Assembly: GCF_004564235.1 (NCBI RefSeq)
Contig: NZ_SOMN01000001.1
Coordinates: forward strand, 359,595-423,594
Direction of reading: 5' to 3'
DNA: 64,000 nt
DNA from: Cohnella luojiensis
GTDB lineage: Bacteria; Bacillota; Bacilli; Paenibacillales; Paenibacillaceae
The position numbers and the translations under genes are program-made. Shown in pieces: positions 16,335 through 25,140 of the stretch; position 1 is the stretch's first letter; the number at the start of each line of letters is the position of its first letter. The notes below the pieces were generated by a model. That model was not told the origin of the DNA. It worked only from the letters and a program-made list of their open reading frames with translations, and did not search any database.

Positions 16335-17510
16335 ATTTCTTTTGGAATAGGAAGCAGGTTCCTTCTCTACTCGGTTATATTCCCTGGATATGCTGAGCAG
16401 TATGCCCATGCCCGTAAGCAACGTCAGCATTGAGGAGCCTCCATAGCTGATGAAAGGCAAAGTAACCCCGGTTATCGGCATCGCTCCGCTTACTCCGCCC
16501 ATGTTAATGATCGCTTGGATCCCGATCAAGGCCACGAGGCCTATGCCGACGAGCGTACCAAAGATGTCTGGACACCGAAGGGCAACGATTAGCGCTCTCC
16601 ACAGAAAAACGATATAGAATAGAATGAAGAGGGTTGTTCCGATAAATCCGAGCTCTTCGCCAATGACGGCAAAAATAAAGTCATTATAGGCATAAGGCAA
16701 ATAAAATAATTTTTGTACGCTGTTTCCAAGCCCAGTACCCGTGAGTCCCCCATGCCCGAATGCCTCAAGCGAGCGCGTCAGATGGTATCCGTCCCCTTGC
16801 TGGTCCGCCAACGGATCCATGAAGGAGGTGAAACGGTCTCCGCGAAAACCGAAGTCGGCGCCGGGGTTAAACAAGAAGTAGACGCTCGTCCCAAGAGCGG
16901 CTAGACCTAGCAAGACGCCCGAGGAGAGCATGATATGCTTTAGATTCGAGCCTCCGGCAATGACGATGGCTGAGGCGCACATGACGAGAATCGCGCAAGA
17001 GCCGAAGTCCGGTTGCAGCATGATGAGAAAGGCGAAAAATCCGACCACGATCATGACGGGGAGAAGCCCTCGCTTAAAATCGCGGAATTTCTCGTCCTTC
17101 TTGGCGATGATTGCGGCTAAGTATAGTATAATGGCGAGCTTGGCGAATTCCGTTGGCTGGACGCCGAAGCTTCCGACTCCGATCCAACTCTTAGCTCCGT
17201 TTCTTGCTTCAGCGATAAACGGGACAAGAATGAGCAGGAAAAGGGTCCCGACGAAGAATAAAAGAAATAACTTCTTGTACTTCTGGAAATGGATATTCAT
17301 CAGCACAAGCATAATAAAGGTGCCGAGCCCGACCCACATCAATTGACGCTTCACGAAGTAGAGGGCGTCATTGTTGTAGTCGGGCTCGGAGACCGCCATG
17401 CTAGAGCTGGCGCTGAACACCATGACAAGACCGAAACCCACGAGCAGAAGCGTCAGAATAAGCAACAGAAAATCTGGCGTGCCCCGCTGGCCGCTCTCCG
17501 GAGTCTTCAT
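16332..17510 (-). CDS. FtsW/RodA/SpoVE family SEDS protein
   Basis: Polytopic membrane peptidoglycan polymerase of the SEDS family (392 residues, about 10 membrane segments). Diagnostic stretches are GAKSWIGVGSFGVQPTEFAK, LMLQPDFG-type ILMLQPDFGSCAI, RFTSFMDPLADQQGDGYH, YNDFIFAVIGEELGFIG and PFISYGGSSMLTLLTGMGIL. The sequence fits FtsW/SpoVE better than RodA, but which of the two it serves (division or spore cortex) cannot be settled without its cognate PBP, which is not adjacent. Downstream it converges on the Asp23 gene; upstream lies yugN, 20 bases away in the same direction. Confidence 0.88.
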   Translation of the reverse strand: MKTPESGQRGTPDFLLLILTLLLVGFGLVMVFSASSSMAVSEPDYNNDALYFVKRQLMWVGLGTFIMLVLMNIHFQKYKKLFLLFFVGTLFLLILVPFIAEARNGAKSWIGVGSFGVQPTEFAKLAIILYLAAIIAKKDEKFRDFKRGLLPVMIVVGFFAFLIMLQPDFGSCAILVMCASAIVIAGGSNLKHIMLSSGVLLGLAALGTSVYFLFNPGADFGFRGDRFTSFMDPLADQQGDGYHLTRSLEAFGHGGLTGTGLGNSVQKLFYLPYAYNDFIFAVIGEELGFIGTTLFILFYIVFLWRALIVALRCPDIFGTLVGIGLVALIGIQAIINMGGVSGAMPITGVTLPFISYGGSSMLTLLTGMGILLSISREYNRVEKEPASYSKRN

Positions 17511-17529
17511 CTCTGATTCCTCCGTGCCG

Positions 17530-17874
17530 CTAGGACAGCAGTTTCTTTAATTCCTGCGTGTGCTGGGTTGCCGCATTCAAGATCGGTTGAGGAATCGCGG
17601 ATTCGTAATCAAGGCCATGAGGGAAGGTTGCTCTGCCAATATAGACGGCTTCCACTTCGAGGATGGCTTCCGGATTTTCCAGCTTGCCTTCTACCGCCCG
17701 CGTAGTTATGCGTAAGAAATAATCTTGCCCGTTCGTGCGATCATGCAGCTTAAGGTCATATGTAGCGCGGCGATATTCCCATTGCCAACGTACGAAGCCC
17801 AACTTATCGCCGGATTCGTCCAGATGTCCGAGGTCGCTGCGCATTCCGTTTAATCCTGTATTTTCGAGTAACAT
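17530..17874 (-). CDS. yugN: YugN-like family protein
   Basis: A 114-residue small cytosolic protein resembling B. subtilis YugN: it starts MLLENTGLNGMRSDLGHLDE, has a central GFVRWQWEYRRATYDLK and ends with a helical QHTQELKKLL. Function of the family is unknown. AAAAGGAGG stands just before the ATG. The gene lies 20 bases upstream of the SEDS gene, so the two probably form a transcript. Confidence 0.8.
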   Translation of the reverse strand: MLLENTGLNGMRSDLGHLDESGDKLGFVRWQWEYRRATYDLKLHDRTNGQDYFLRITTRAVEGKLENPEAILEVEAVYIGRATFPHGLDYESAIPQPILNAATQHTQELKKLLS

Positions 17875-18000
17875 GAATATTCCTCCTTTTAAGGTGCAAT
17901 CAAATAGGCAGCGTCATTGACGTCTGCGGTTTGTTGTCACTGAGGTTAACGCAAGCGTCGTTCCTTTCCATGATAGTCGGTTTAAGACCCTTCTGCAAGC

Positions 18001-18069
18001 CCGTAACCTTACAGAAGTTCGAACGTTCATTGACATTTATATCCTTCAGACGCGAGGAGAAGGTTACGG
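18001..18069. repeat. 10-bp perfect inverted repeat between yugN and the M20 gene
   Basis: CCGTAACCTT (18001-18010) and AAGGTTACGG (18060-18069), 49 bases apart, in the 257-base divergent intergenic region. A possible plus-strand -10 TACAAT lies about 20 bases further on. No terminator-like T-run. Otherwise the gap holds nothing recognisable. Confidence 0.5.
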
Positions 18070-18131
18070 TAAAGCGTGCTTTCTGATACAATGGTACCAA
18101 GTAAAACGGCTTTCGGGAAGGAGGCGCCGCC

Positions 18132-19301
18132 TTGACGGTTAAGGAACTTACGTTGGAGTCTTTATATGACGATATGGTGAAATGGCGCCGACACTTGCAT
18201 CAGAACCCGGAATTATCTTTCCATGAATTCGAGACTTCCCGGATGATTGCCGAGCTGCTCGAGGCTTGGGGGCTTGAGGTTCGCCGAGGCGTCGCCGGAA
18301 CGGGAATCGTTGCCAAGCTCCGCGGCGGGTTACCGGGGCGTACGATCGCGCTTCGCGCCGATATCGACGCCCTTTCCATTCAAGATGTTAAAGATTGTTC
18401 CTATCGGTCCCAAGTTTCCGGGGTTATGCATGCTTGCGGACACGACGGCCATACCGCACAATTGCTAGCCGTTGCCCGTTATTATAGCCTTCACAGGAAT
18501 GAGACGGCAGGGACTCGGGTGTTCCTGTTCCAACCAGGCGAGGAGGTACTGCCCGGAGGGGCGATTCGCATGATTGAAGACGGGGCGCTTGACGGCGTCG
18601 ACGCCATTTACGGAGTTCACTTATGGACACCGATGCCGTACGGAACCGCGGCGACCCGGCCTGGTCCGTTCATGGCTACTCCGGATGAATTCGAGATCGA
18701 GATTATCGGGCGCGGCGGACACGGCGGTCTGCCCCATGAAAGCAAGGACGCGTTAGTCGTGGGTGCTTCCCTTGTCGTAGCGCTGCAGACGATCGTGGCC
18801 CGAAGCGTCAACCCATTGGATGCAACGGTATTATCGGTAGGCAAATTCGCTTCCGGATCCGCCAACAACGTAATTGCCGAGAGCAGCAGGCTTAGCGGTA
18901 CGGTACGTTCCTTCGACAAGAGGGTTCGCGCCATCGTCCGCAAGCGGTTGGAGGAAATCGTCAAGCATACGTGCGAGATGCATGGCTGCGAGTATAGGTT
19001 GGCTTATTTCGAGGGCTATCCGCCGGTAGTGAATAATGAGGCAGAAGCGGGACGGGTTCTACGGTTGATCGGAGAATGGTTCCCGGAATCCGCCGGTCCA
19101 TGCGAACCGATTATGGCGGGTGAAGACTTTTCGTATTATTTAGAGCAGAAACCGGGATGTTTTTTCTTCGTAGGCGCAGGCAGCGACGACGGCAGCTCGT
19201 CTCCTCACCATCACCCGCGCTTCGACATCGAGGAGAAAGCCATGCTCCATTCGGCAAAGCTTCTTATTGCCGTGGCCGACGACTCGGCTTTGGATGTATA
19301 A
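18132..19301 (+). CDS. M20D family amidohydrolase (N-acyl amino acid hydrolase type)
   Basis: Zn/Mn-dependent amidohydrolase of the M20D family that cleaves N-acyl groups or amide bonds from amino acids. The 389 residues start with MVKWRRHLHQNPELSFHE and carry RADIDALSIQD, the metal-binding MHACGHDGHTAQLLA, the Glu pair in PGEEVLPGG, the dimerisation-domain GRGGHGGLPHESKDA and AGEDFSYYLEQKPG. The TTG start is supported by GGAAGGAGG seven bases upstream. Physiological substrate unknown; N-acetyl-cysteine, hippurate and N-acetyl-diaminopimelate hydrolases all belong to this group. Confidence 0.88.
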   Translation: MTVKELTLESLYDDMVKWRRHLHQNPELSFHEFETSRMIAELLEAWGLEVRRGVAGTGIVAKLRGGLPGRTIALRADIDALSIQDVKDCSYRSQVSGVMHACGHDGHTAQLLAVARYYSLHRNETAGTRVFLFQPGEEVLPGGAIRMIEDGALDGVDAIYGVHLWTPMPYGTAATRPGPFMATPDEFEIEIIGRGGHGGLPHESKDALVVGASLVVALQTIVARSVNPLDATVLSVGKFASGSANNVIAESSRLSGTVRSFDKRVRAIVRKRLEEIVKHTCEMHGCEYRLAYFEGYPPVVNNEAEAGRVLRLIGEWFPESAGPCEPIMAGEDFSYYLEQKPGCFFFVGAGSDDGSSSPHHHPRFDIEEKAMLHSAKLLIAVADDSALDV

Positions 19302-19368
19302 GGATCTTCTGTTTCGGTCAATTTAGGTAAGTGCCTATTTTGACGAATCGCGAACAGGAGGAAGATTT

Positions 19369-19809
19369 ATGCGTAAAATTGCGGATATTATGTCTGAAGA
19401 TTGCGTAACGGTTTCGCCGCAAAGCAATATCAACGAAGTGGCAAAATTGATGAAAGATCATGACATTGGCTTCGTTCCGGTCATTGACGGCCGCAAGCTG
19501 ATTGGAGTCGTTACGGACCGCGATTTGGTCATCCGGGGTTATGCCGACAATCAATCCGGCGCTACGTCCGTTACAGAAGTATTGACTGGAAACGTTCGGT
19601 CGGTATCTCCGAATACGTCGGTCGACGAAGCGGCTTCCATCATGTCCTCCGGTCAAATTCGACGGCTTCCCGTCGTGGAGAACGGGGAATTAATGGGCGT
19701 CGTCTCCTTAGGGGACCTGGCCGTGAGGGAAATCTTCGTCAATGAAGCCGGCGAAGCACTAAGCAATATATCCGAACACGAGAATCAGCCGTCAAAATTT
19801 GCCCACTAG
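19369..19809 (+). CDS. Two-CBS-domain protein
   Basis: A 146-residue protein that is almost entirely a CBS pair (about residues 1-60 and 70-125): SEDCVTVSPQSNINEVAKLM with VVTDRDLVIRG, then NVRSVSPNTSVDEAASIM with GVVSLGDLAVRE. Such proteins bind adenine nucleotides and often regulate partners. AcuB also contains CBS domains but is longer and has an ACT-like tail, absent here, so this is not called AcuB. CAGGAGGA precedes the ATG; a strong terminator follows. Confidence 0.85.
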   Translation: MRKIADIMSEDCVTVSPQSNINEVAKLMKDHDIGFVPVIDGRKLIGVVTDRDLVIRGYADNQSGATSVTEVLTGNVRSVSPNTSVDEAASIMSSGQIRRLPVVENGELMGVVSLGDLAVREIFVNEAGEALSNISEHENQPSKFAH

Positions 19810-19817
19810 CAGCGAAG

Positions 19818-19858
19818 ATCCATTTTCCGGAGGTTTCGGAAAATGGATTTTTTTTTTT
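19818..19858 (+). terminator. Terminator of the CBS-domain gene
   Basis: Perfect 12-bp stem ATCCATTTTCCG / CGGAAAATGGAT, seven-base loop, followed by T10. Confidence 0.92.
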
Positions 19859-19896
19859 AATATGGGAACGATGTTAGAAGCAAGGAGGGATGCTGG

Positions 19897-21600
19897 ATGG
19901 ATACTGCCCGGCCACTTTGGGTGCAATCGGACGGAACGCTGCTGCTAGACGAGCGACATCCGGAATACGAGGAAGCCAGAGAGTTGCTTAGAGTGATTTC
20001 AGAGCTTCAGAAACGTCCCGGAGTTCTGCACACGTATAAATTGACTCCGGTCGCATTATGGAATGCCGCAGCATCGGGGTGGAGTTCCAAGCCCGTATTG
20101 GAACGATTGGCCGCGTTGTCTCGTTATCCGCTGCCCCATTCGGTGGAAGAAGAAATTCGAACACAGATGAGCAGATATGGGCAAATACGCTTGGTTTCCT
20201 CGGACGTCGGCCTTCAGCTCATTGCAAAATCTCCCGAAGTGATGGACATGATTGGCGGTCTAGAGGAGATAGCATCGGTTTTTATCGGGAAGCCCTCTCG
20301 TACGAGCGTTATTATCCAGGACGCTTCTCGCGGATGGATTAAACGGGAGCTGGCTGCCAGGGGTTATCCCGTCAAGGATGAAGCCGGATTCCACGCTGGC
20401 GACGCGCTGGAGGTTTCTTTGCGGTCCAAGAGCATATTAGGCAAACCTGTCGCGCTGAGAGACTATCAGAACGAAGCGGTGGAAGCATTGCTTGGAGAAG
20501 CCGATGGAGACGGAGGCAGCGGAGTGGTCGTTCTCCCCTGCGGGTCAGGAAAAACCTGGGTTGGGATAGCCGCTATTGCACGTTTGAAGTGCGAGACGCT
20601 AATCTTGACGCCGAACGGAGTGTCCGTATCCCAATGGATAACCGAGCTGATTAACCATACAAGCTTAACGGCCGCTGAGGTAGGCGAATATACCGGGCAA
20701 GCGAAGAACGTAAAACCGGTAACCGTAGCCACTTATCAAATGCTTACGCATCGCCGTTCCAAGAGGGAGGAATACCCCCATCTCCAGCTTTTCGAAAACC
20801 GGGATTGGGGACTCATCATCTACGACGAGGTCCATTTGCTGCCTGCCCCCGTTTTCCGGATAACGGCCGACATCCAAGCGACGCGTAGATTGGGACTGAC
20901 GGCTACTCTCGTAAGGGAGGATGGAAGAGAAGAGGATGCCTTTGCCCTTATCGGTCCGAAGCGCTACGAGATTCCTTGGAAAACGATGGAGAGCAGGGGG
21001 TGGATTGCGCAGGCCAAATGCACGGAAGTTAGAGTGCCTCTAGATACTCGGACTTCTTTGAACTATTTTGCGGCGCCCAAGCGGAACAGGCACCGTATTG
21101 CCGGGGAGAACCCATGCAAGACCGAGGTGGTAAAAGCGCTTCTTAGCCGCCATGACGGAACGCCGACGCTGGTAATCGGTCAATATTTGGACCAGTTGCA
21201 CGAATTGGCCCGCGAGCTCTCTCTTCCGCTCATTACCGGCGAGATGCCGCATAAGAGTCGAAAGGTTTTGTTCGACCGATTTAACCAAGGGGAGATCAGC
21301 GTCTTGCTAGTATCCAAAGTCGCGAATTTCGCCGTGGATCTTCCCGATGCTTCCGTAGCCATTCAAGTTTCCGGCAGCTACGGGTCCAGGCAGGAGGAAG
21401 CCCAGCGGCTGGGACGCATATTGCGGCCAAAGAAATCAGGCGGGGGAGCGATTTTTTATTCCTTGGTTAGCGAGGGGACGGATGAGGTGGAGTTTGCCCG
21501 CAACAGGGGACGTTTCCTGCTCGAGCAAGGCTATCCCTATTCCGTCGATCAGTGGGCCTCGTCGGATCAGTCGATGATTACCGGGAAGGTGATCTTGTGA
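19897..21600 (+). CDS. XPB-type SF2 DNA helicase
   Basis: DEAH-box ATPase of the XPB/ERCC3/Ssl2 type, 567 residues. An N-terminal module (about 1-110) resembles the helicase-associated XPB/Ssl2 N-terminal domain. Then follow a damage-recognition-like region, PCGSGKTW (Walker A, Lys near 218), YDEVHLLPA (DEVH box, Asp310), GLTATLVREDGREEDAF containing the RED motif characteristic of XPB, and QEEAQRLGRILRP (motif VI) near the C terminus. In eukaryotes and archaea XPB acts in nucleotide excision repair and promoter opening. The bacterial role is poorly defined. AAGGAGGG precedes the ATG. Its last four bases overlap the start of the next gene, a partner that carries a copy of the same N-terminal module. 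Confidence 0.88.
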   Translation: MDTARPLWVQSDGTLLLDERHPEYEEARELLRVISELQKRPGVLHTYKLTPVALWNAAASGWSSKPVLERLAALSRYPLPHSVEEEIRTQMSRYGQIRLVSSDVGLQLIAKSPEVMDMIGGLEEIASVFIGKPSRTSVIIQDASRGWIKRELAARGYPVKDEAGFHAGDALEVSLRSKSILGKPVALRDYQNEAVEALLGEADGDGGSGVVVLPCGSGKTWVGIAAIARLKCETLILTPNGVSVSQWITELINHTSLTAAEVGEYTGQAKNVKPVTVATYQMLTHRRSKREEYPHLQLFENRDWGLIIYDEVHLLPAPVFRITADIQATRRLGLTATLVREDGREEDAFALIGPKRYEIPWKTMESRGWIAQAKCTEVRVPLDTRTSLNYFAAPKRNRHRIAGENPCKTEVVKALLSRHDGTPTLVIGQYLDQLHELARELSLPLITGEMPHKSRKVLFDRFNQGEISVLLVSKVANFAVDLPDASVAIQVSGSYGSRQEEAQRLGRILRPKKSGGGAIFYSLVSEGTDEVEFARNRGRFLLEQGYPYSVDQWASSDQSMITGKVIL

Positions 21601-23555
21601 ATTTGCGTATGTCCGTAGCAAGGCTTCCCGATTCCATTAGGGAGCTCATCTTGACCGAGCGGACGATCAAGATGAGATATGAACGAGGAGAGATACTTGA
21701 GAACATATTGGCAAGCGGCGAATGGGCGCAAGAGTGGAAGATGCGAGCCGATTCCAGTTGCGTGGCCGTGCTTAACGGAATCGTGGCGCGATTCGCCGCC
21801 GAACCTTTCGAGCTCGATTCTTTGATCAAATCCTTCGGGGAGACGTCCTCTTTAACCGGAGCGGAGATTCGCATCGCCGTGGCTAGGTTGCGCAGAAGCG
21901 GCATCGTTTTTGCAGTTCGTAAAGCATGGGGAGACCGATTGTTCTACCTGCCCGTTGACTGCGTTCCGGTTTGGCAACGATTAATGCTCCCGGTCGAGAG
22001 TACCCCTCTGGCGGAAGAGGAAATGAAGGAGATCGTATTTCCACCCAAGCCGTTCCGTCTTCCGCTGTCGTTGGAATTGTTGTCGGCTTGGCAAGCAGTC
22101 TCCCTTCAGCCCATCGAATGGACAACCAAGGGAGCGCTAAACAAAGTCTCCGTTAACAAAATGACGGGGGCAATGAGGATTAATGAAGAAGAAATAGCCG
22201 TTTTGTCTTTGTCCTATCCCCATAAAGATCAGCTCCCAGCCCATGCTGCTTTGGCTCTGGATCTTGGACTCTATGCCAAGGTGCTTTGCAAGGAAGGCAA
22301 CGTCATTCGCGTCTCCGATCAAGGCCTCTCGGAGTGGCTGATCTTTTCGCCGGAAGAGGCGGATTCCCAATTGCATTCTTGGGTGGTCGAACGCTACGGA
22401 GCCGCTAACCCGGCTCACCACTTAGCGGCCGCGGCCATAGACTCCTTGAACGAGATGGAGTGGCACCAAGTGGAAGCAATCGGGAGTCGGATTGGACATC
22501 AGGGAGCGATATGCGATTGGCTAGGTTTGATGGAGTCATTCGGTTGGGTGGAACGAGGGATCTGCCGCGAGAATGCGGTATTTCGCAAGAAGGTAAGCCA
22601 TCGTCGGAGAGAGAATCCGATCGCGCAGGGAGATGGAGCTTTCTTTGTCCAACCGGACGGGGAGATCTTCGTTCCGCCGGAAACGGAATTAAGAGCACGC
22701 TGGGTGTTAGCGGAGATCGCGGAGAAGGTGACGGAGGATTCCGTCTTCGTCTATCGATTGACTCGGAATGCGTGCTCAAAGGCGATGAACGCAGGTTATG
22801 CGCTGAAATCCGTTCAAGCTTTTTTGGAGGAGGGATCCTCGCTTCCATTGCCTGATCCTGTACTCAGGTCGCTTCAGGATTGGTTCCTGCCGCTTGGCAA
22901 AGCAGCGTTCTCCGAGGTGATGTTGCTGCGGACGAGCAGCCCGGAGTTAGCGTCGATTCTTAAGCAAGATCCGAATACGGCGGAAAAACTGATAGAACAG
23001 CTAGGTGACCGAGATTTTATCGTCGATGCGGCTTCTTATCCTTTCTTGCGATTGCGGCTGCAAAAGCTGGGATACCCTCCGCTAGAAAGTAAAAGGGATG
23101 CCACAGCCATGAAAAAGGAAGAGCCGGATGCGAATTCTCAGGAAAATATGCAGGAAGACCAAGGTTGGGTGTATAGGAGGCACGTGCTGTCCGTATTCGA
23201 ACCGGACCGCGCCGTACCGAGCATGGATGAGCTGTTTCCAGGGCTCTCGAGCATTCCCGCGTCGTGGGTATCGAAGCCGCGAACATATCATGCTTCAACG
23301 AGCAAACAACTGCTGCAACGGGCCATTGAGTGGCAAGCCTCAGTGAGATTGGAGAGTGACGGAAGCAGTCGAACTTTCATTCCTGAAGAGTTAAAGGACG
23401 ATAGCGGGGAATGGTCGGTAGTCGGCCATTGGCGCGGTTTATCGGCGAGGGACGATGAACCGGGCATAGGGAAGAAGATGGCTGTCGTACATCCGGAAGA
23501 AATCACCAAACTCATGATATGGCTGCCGCTCCTTGAGGAGCTTGAAACCAATTGA
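21597..23555 (+). CDS. Helicase-associated protein (XPB/Ssl2 N-terminal-like domain), partner of the XPB helicase
   Basis: A 652-residue protein without helicase motifs. Between about residues 355 and 450 it has a module starting FFVQPDGEIFVPPE and continuing through VYRLTRNACSKAMNAGY to LPDPVLRSLQDWF. It lines up by eye with the N-terminal module of the helicase upstream and with the helicase-associated domain known from XPB/Ssl2 relatives. The N-terminal third is helical and winged-helix-like. The GTG start forms GTGA with the helicase stop codon, and GGAAGGTGA precedes it, which indicates translational coupling. The frame stays open for 15 codons upstream, but those overlap the helicase gene. 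Likely a subunit or loader of the helicase (inference). Confidence 0.75.
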   Translation: MNLRMSVARLPDSIRELILTERTIKMRYERGEILENILASGEWAQEWKMRADSSCVAVLNGIVARFAAEPFELDSLIKSFGETSSLTGAEIRIAVARLRRSGIVFAVRKAWGDRLFYLPVDCVPVWQRLMLPVESTPLAEEEMKEIVFPPKPFRLPLSLELLSAWQAVSLQPIEWTTKGALNKVSVNKMTGAMRINEEEIAVLSLSYPHKDQLPAHAALALDLGLYAKVLCKEGNVIRVSDQGLSEWLIFSPEEADSQLHSWVVERYGAANPAHHLAAAAIDSLNEMEWHQVEAIGSRIGHQGAICDWLGLMESFGWVERGICRENAVFRKKVSHRRRENPIAQGDGAFFVQPDGEIFVPPETELRARWVLAEIAEKVTEDSVFVYRLTRNACSKAMNAGYALKSVQAFLEEGSSLPLPDPVLRSLQDWFLPLGKAAFSEVMLLRTSSPELASILKQDPNTAEKLIEQLGDRDFIVDAASYPFLRLRLQKLGYPPLESKRDATAMKKEEPDANSQENMQEDQGWVYRRHVLSVFEPDRAVPSMDELFPGLSSIPASWVSKPRTYHASTSKQLLQRAIEWQASVRLESDGSSRTFIPEELKDDSGEWSVVGHWRGLSARDDEPGIGKKMAVVHPEEITKLMIWLPLLEELETN

Positions 23556-23669
23556 CCTGTTAGGCTACATTTGTGTTATGATAAGTGGGTATGGCATAGC
23601 CGAATTGCAACTGCTTTCTTTCACTGAAGGCGATTAGGGCAGTTGTCAACCAAAGGTGAGGTGAGGCCC

Positions 23670-24161
23670 ATGGCCAGCATGACACAAACCCTCCCTGCGG
23701 CAGAACAAGGCGTAACGGAGAACGCGCCTGTCGATATGGCGTTGCTCTTGTCCCGCGCCTTCGAGCTGGGGGATTCGCTTAAAAATTCCGAGTTCGCTGC
23801 GGAATACGTGTATTGGAAAGACCAAGTTTCTCAAGATGCCGAGGTGCAGAGCCTAACCAAGCAATTCGCCAAGGCCAAAGAGAAATTCGCCGAATGCGAA
23901 CGGTTTGGAAGGTTTCATCCAGATTATAACGCCGCCTTGGATCAAGTGTACGAGGTGGAAGGCAAACTTGACCAGGTGGAGTCCGTACGCAGGTACAAAG
24001 CTGCGGAGAGCTCGATGGATGAACTGCTTAACGATATATCCCGGACGCTGGCATACGCCGTATCGCACAGCATCAAGGTGCCGGATAACGATCCTAACCC
24101 GAAAGCTTCGGGCTGCGGGAACGGCGGCAGCTGCTCTTGCGGCAGCGGGGGCTGCGGATAA
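23670..24161 (+). CDS. ricF: RicF/YlbF family regulator
   Basis: YlbF (RicF) belongs, with RicA (YmcA) and RicT (YaaT), to the Y-complex that binds Fe-S clusters and modulates RNase Y processing, competence, biofilm formation and sporulation in B. subtilis. The 163-residue product has the helical YlbF/YmcA domain (KEKFAECERFGRFHPDYNAA) and a Cys/Gly tail SGCGNGGSCSCGSGGCG like that of B. subtilis YlbF. The ATG at 23670 is chosen because AAAGGTGAGGTGA precedes it; a TTG nine codons earlier is in frame. It is followed 25 bases later by ylbG, the same order as in B. subtilis. Confidence 0.88.
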   Translation: MASMTQTLPAAEQGVTENAPVDMALLLSRAFELGDSLKNSEFAAEYVYWKDQVSQDAEVQSLTKQFAKAKEKFAECERFGRFHPDYNAALDQVYEVEGKLDQVESVRRYKAAESSMDELLNDISRTLAYAVSHSIKVPDNDPNPKASGCGNGGSCSCGSGGCG

Positions 24162-24186
24162 AAGAACGGATAACCGGAGGTAGGAC

Positions 24187-24450
24187 ATGTTTGCAGAACG
24201 GACAGGTTATATCGTGTGGTTTAGCGATTCGAAAGCAGCCAAAGGCTTGGACAAATACGGTACGTTGCACTATATGTCTCGGAAGATGCAATACGCCGTC
24301 ATGTATATGAATGCCGACGTAGCGGAAGAAGCCGTCCGCAATTTGCAGCGTCTACCCTTCGTCCGCAAGATTGAACGCTCATACCGGAATGAGATTAAGA
24401 CGGAATACGAGAAGAACGTACCCGACAAAACCCGTTTTTACGGGCTCTAA
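24187..24450 (+). CDS. ylbG: YlbG family protein (DUF2129)
   Basis: An 87-residue protein matching B. subtilis YlbG: a short beta-alpha fold with GYIVWFSDSKAAKGLDKYG, LHYMSRKMQYAVMYMN and FVRKIERSYRNE. Function unknown. CCGGAGGTAGG precedes the ATG. It shares a transcript with ricF, and a strong terminator follows at 24490. Confidence 0.88.
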   Translation: MFAERTGYIVWFSDSKAAKGLDKYGTLHYMSRKMQYAVMYMNADVAEEAVRNLQRLPFVRKIERSYRNEIKTEYEKNVPDKTRFYGL

Positions 24451-24489
24451 TCTTTAGGCAATTACGCTTCGATTTAGCATCTATCAAAA

Positions 24490-24520
24490 AAAGCCTCCTA
24501 TTATTTAGGAGGCTTTCTTG
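24490..24520 (+). terminator. Terminator of ricF-ylbG
   Basis: Perfect stem AAAGCCTCCTA / TAGGAGGCTTT with loop TTATT and a short T-rich tail. Confidence 0.85.
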
Positions 24521-24608
24521 TATTAAAACGATATAACTATTATTATCTAAATATTGGAATGTAAGGAGCCATTTTATTTTATTGTTGAATCCTCGGGAAT
24601 GAATACGG

Positions 24609-24626
24609 TAAAATGAACTTAAGTTC
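24609..24626 (+). promoter_or_regulatory. Candidate promoter -10 followed by a 12-bp palindrome
   Basis: TAAAAT (24609-24614; TTGAAT lies 18 bases upstream) is followed immediately by the perfect palindrome GAACTTAAGTTC (24615-24626), where transcription of the gene at 24684 would start. Position suggests an operator; the cognate regulator is unknown. Confidence 0.4.
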
Positions 24627-24683
24627 CTAGGCATAGAAATAGACTTGAGTCATTAGACCTAGAATCGGGAAGGGGATAGCCCG

Positions 24684-25121
24684 GTGAAGGATAAGCATAC
24701 GGAGCGTTGGAGTACTTACGAACCCTTCCACATCGTTCTGGGTGATAAGAAGGTAGTCGATATCATCATAACCAATCATGCTCGTACGCGTTGGACAGAC
24801 CGGGTGGAAAGCGAGAAAACTGGTTATTCCGATATTGCAGAGTATATGTGGGAATGCTTGAAGGAAGACCGCATCGTTTCTTATTACCGAAATGAACAAG
24901 ACGTGTATACGATCGACGACGACCTTGTATTCGTCGCGGAGTTTGCCGTAAGCGAGAATGACACGGACTTGCTCGGTAATCCGTTACACAAGATGATTAT
25001 CGTCACGTTTCTCGGACGAATGTCCGAGACGATGGAGCTTCGGGATTTGAAAACGTATTATTCATGGCTGCGGCACTCCCGTCGCATGACCTTGATCAAG
25101 AACAACCGTAAACGCCGTTAA
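24684..25121 (+). CDS. Conserved-looking protein of unknown function
   Basis: Not recognised. The 145-residue product is soluble, without signal peptide or membrane segments. It has a central TNHARTRWTDRVE stretch, an aromatic/acidic middle (YMWECLKEDRIVSYY) and a very basic C terminus (RHSRRMTLIKNNRKRR). The HARxRW element loosely recalls small RNase-fold or DUF4258-type proteins, but this is weak. The GTG start has GGGAAGGGG seven bases upstream. Base use is like its neighbours. It is a single-gene unit with a palindrome at its presumed promoter and a terminator after it. Confidence 0.65.
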   Translation: MKDKHTERWSTYEPFHIVLGDKKVVDIIITNHARTRWTDRVESEKTGYSDIAEYMWECLKEDRIVSYYRNEQDVYTIDDDLVFVAEFAVSENDTDLLGNPLHKMIIVTFLGRMSETMELRDLKTYYSWLRHSRRMTLIKNNRKRR

Positions 25122-25140
25122 GGCATTCCTTTTTTCCAAG

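Noticed and set aside
18030..18060. TTGACA at 18030-18035 as a -35 for the M20 gene
   Set aside because: No acceptable -10 lies 16-18 bases downstream (the region reads CGAGGAG).
19897..23555. Phage-defence system built on the XPB helicase
   Set aside because: No nuclease, protease or other defence-type partner and no mobile element lies nearby; neighbours are housekeeping genes (ricF, ylbG). DNA repair or transcription roles are as likely.
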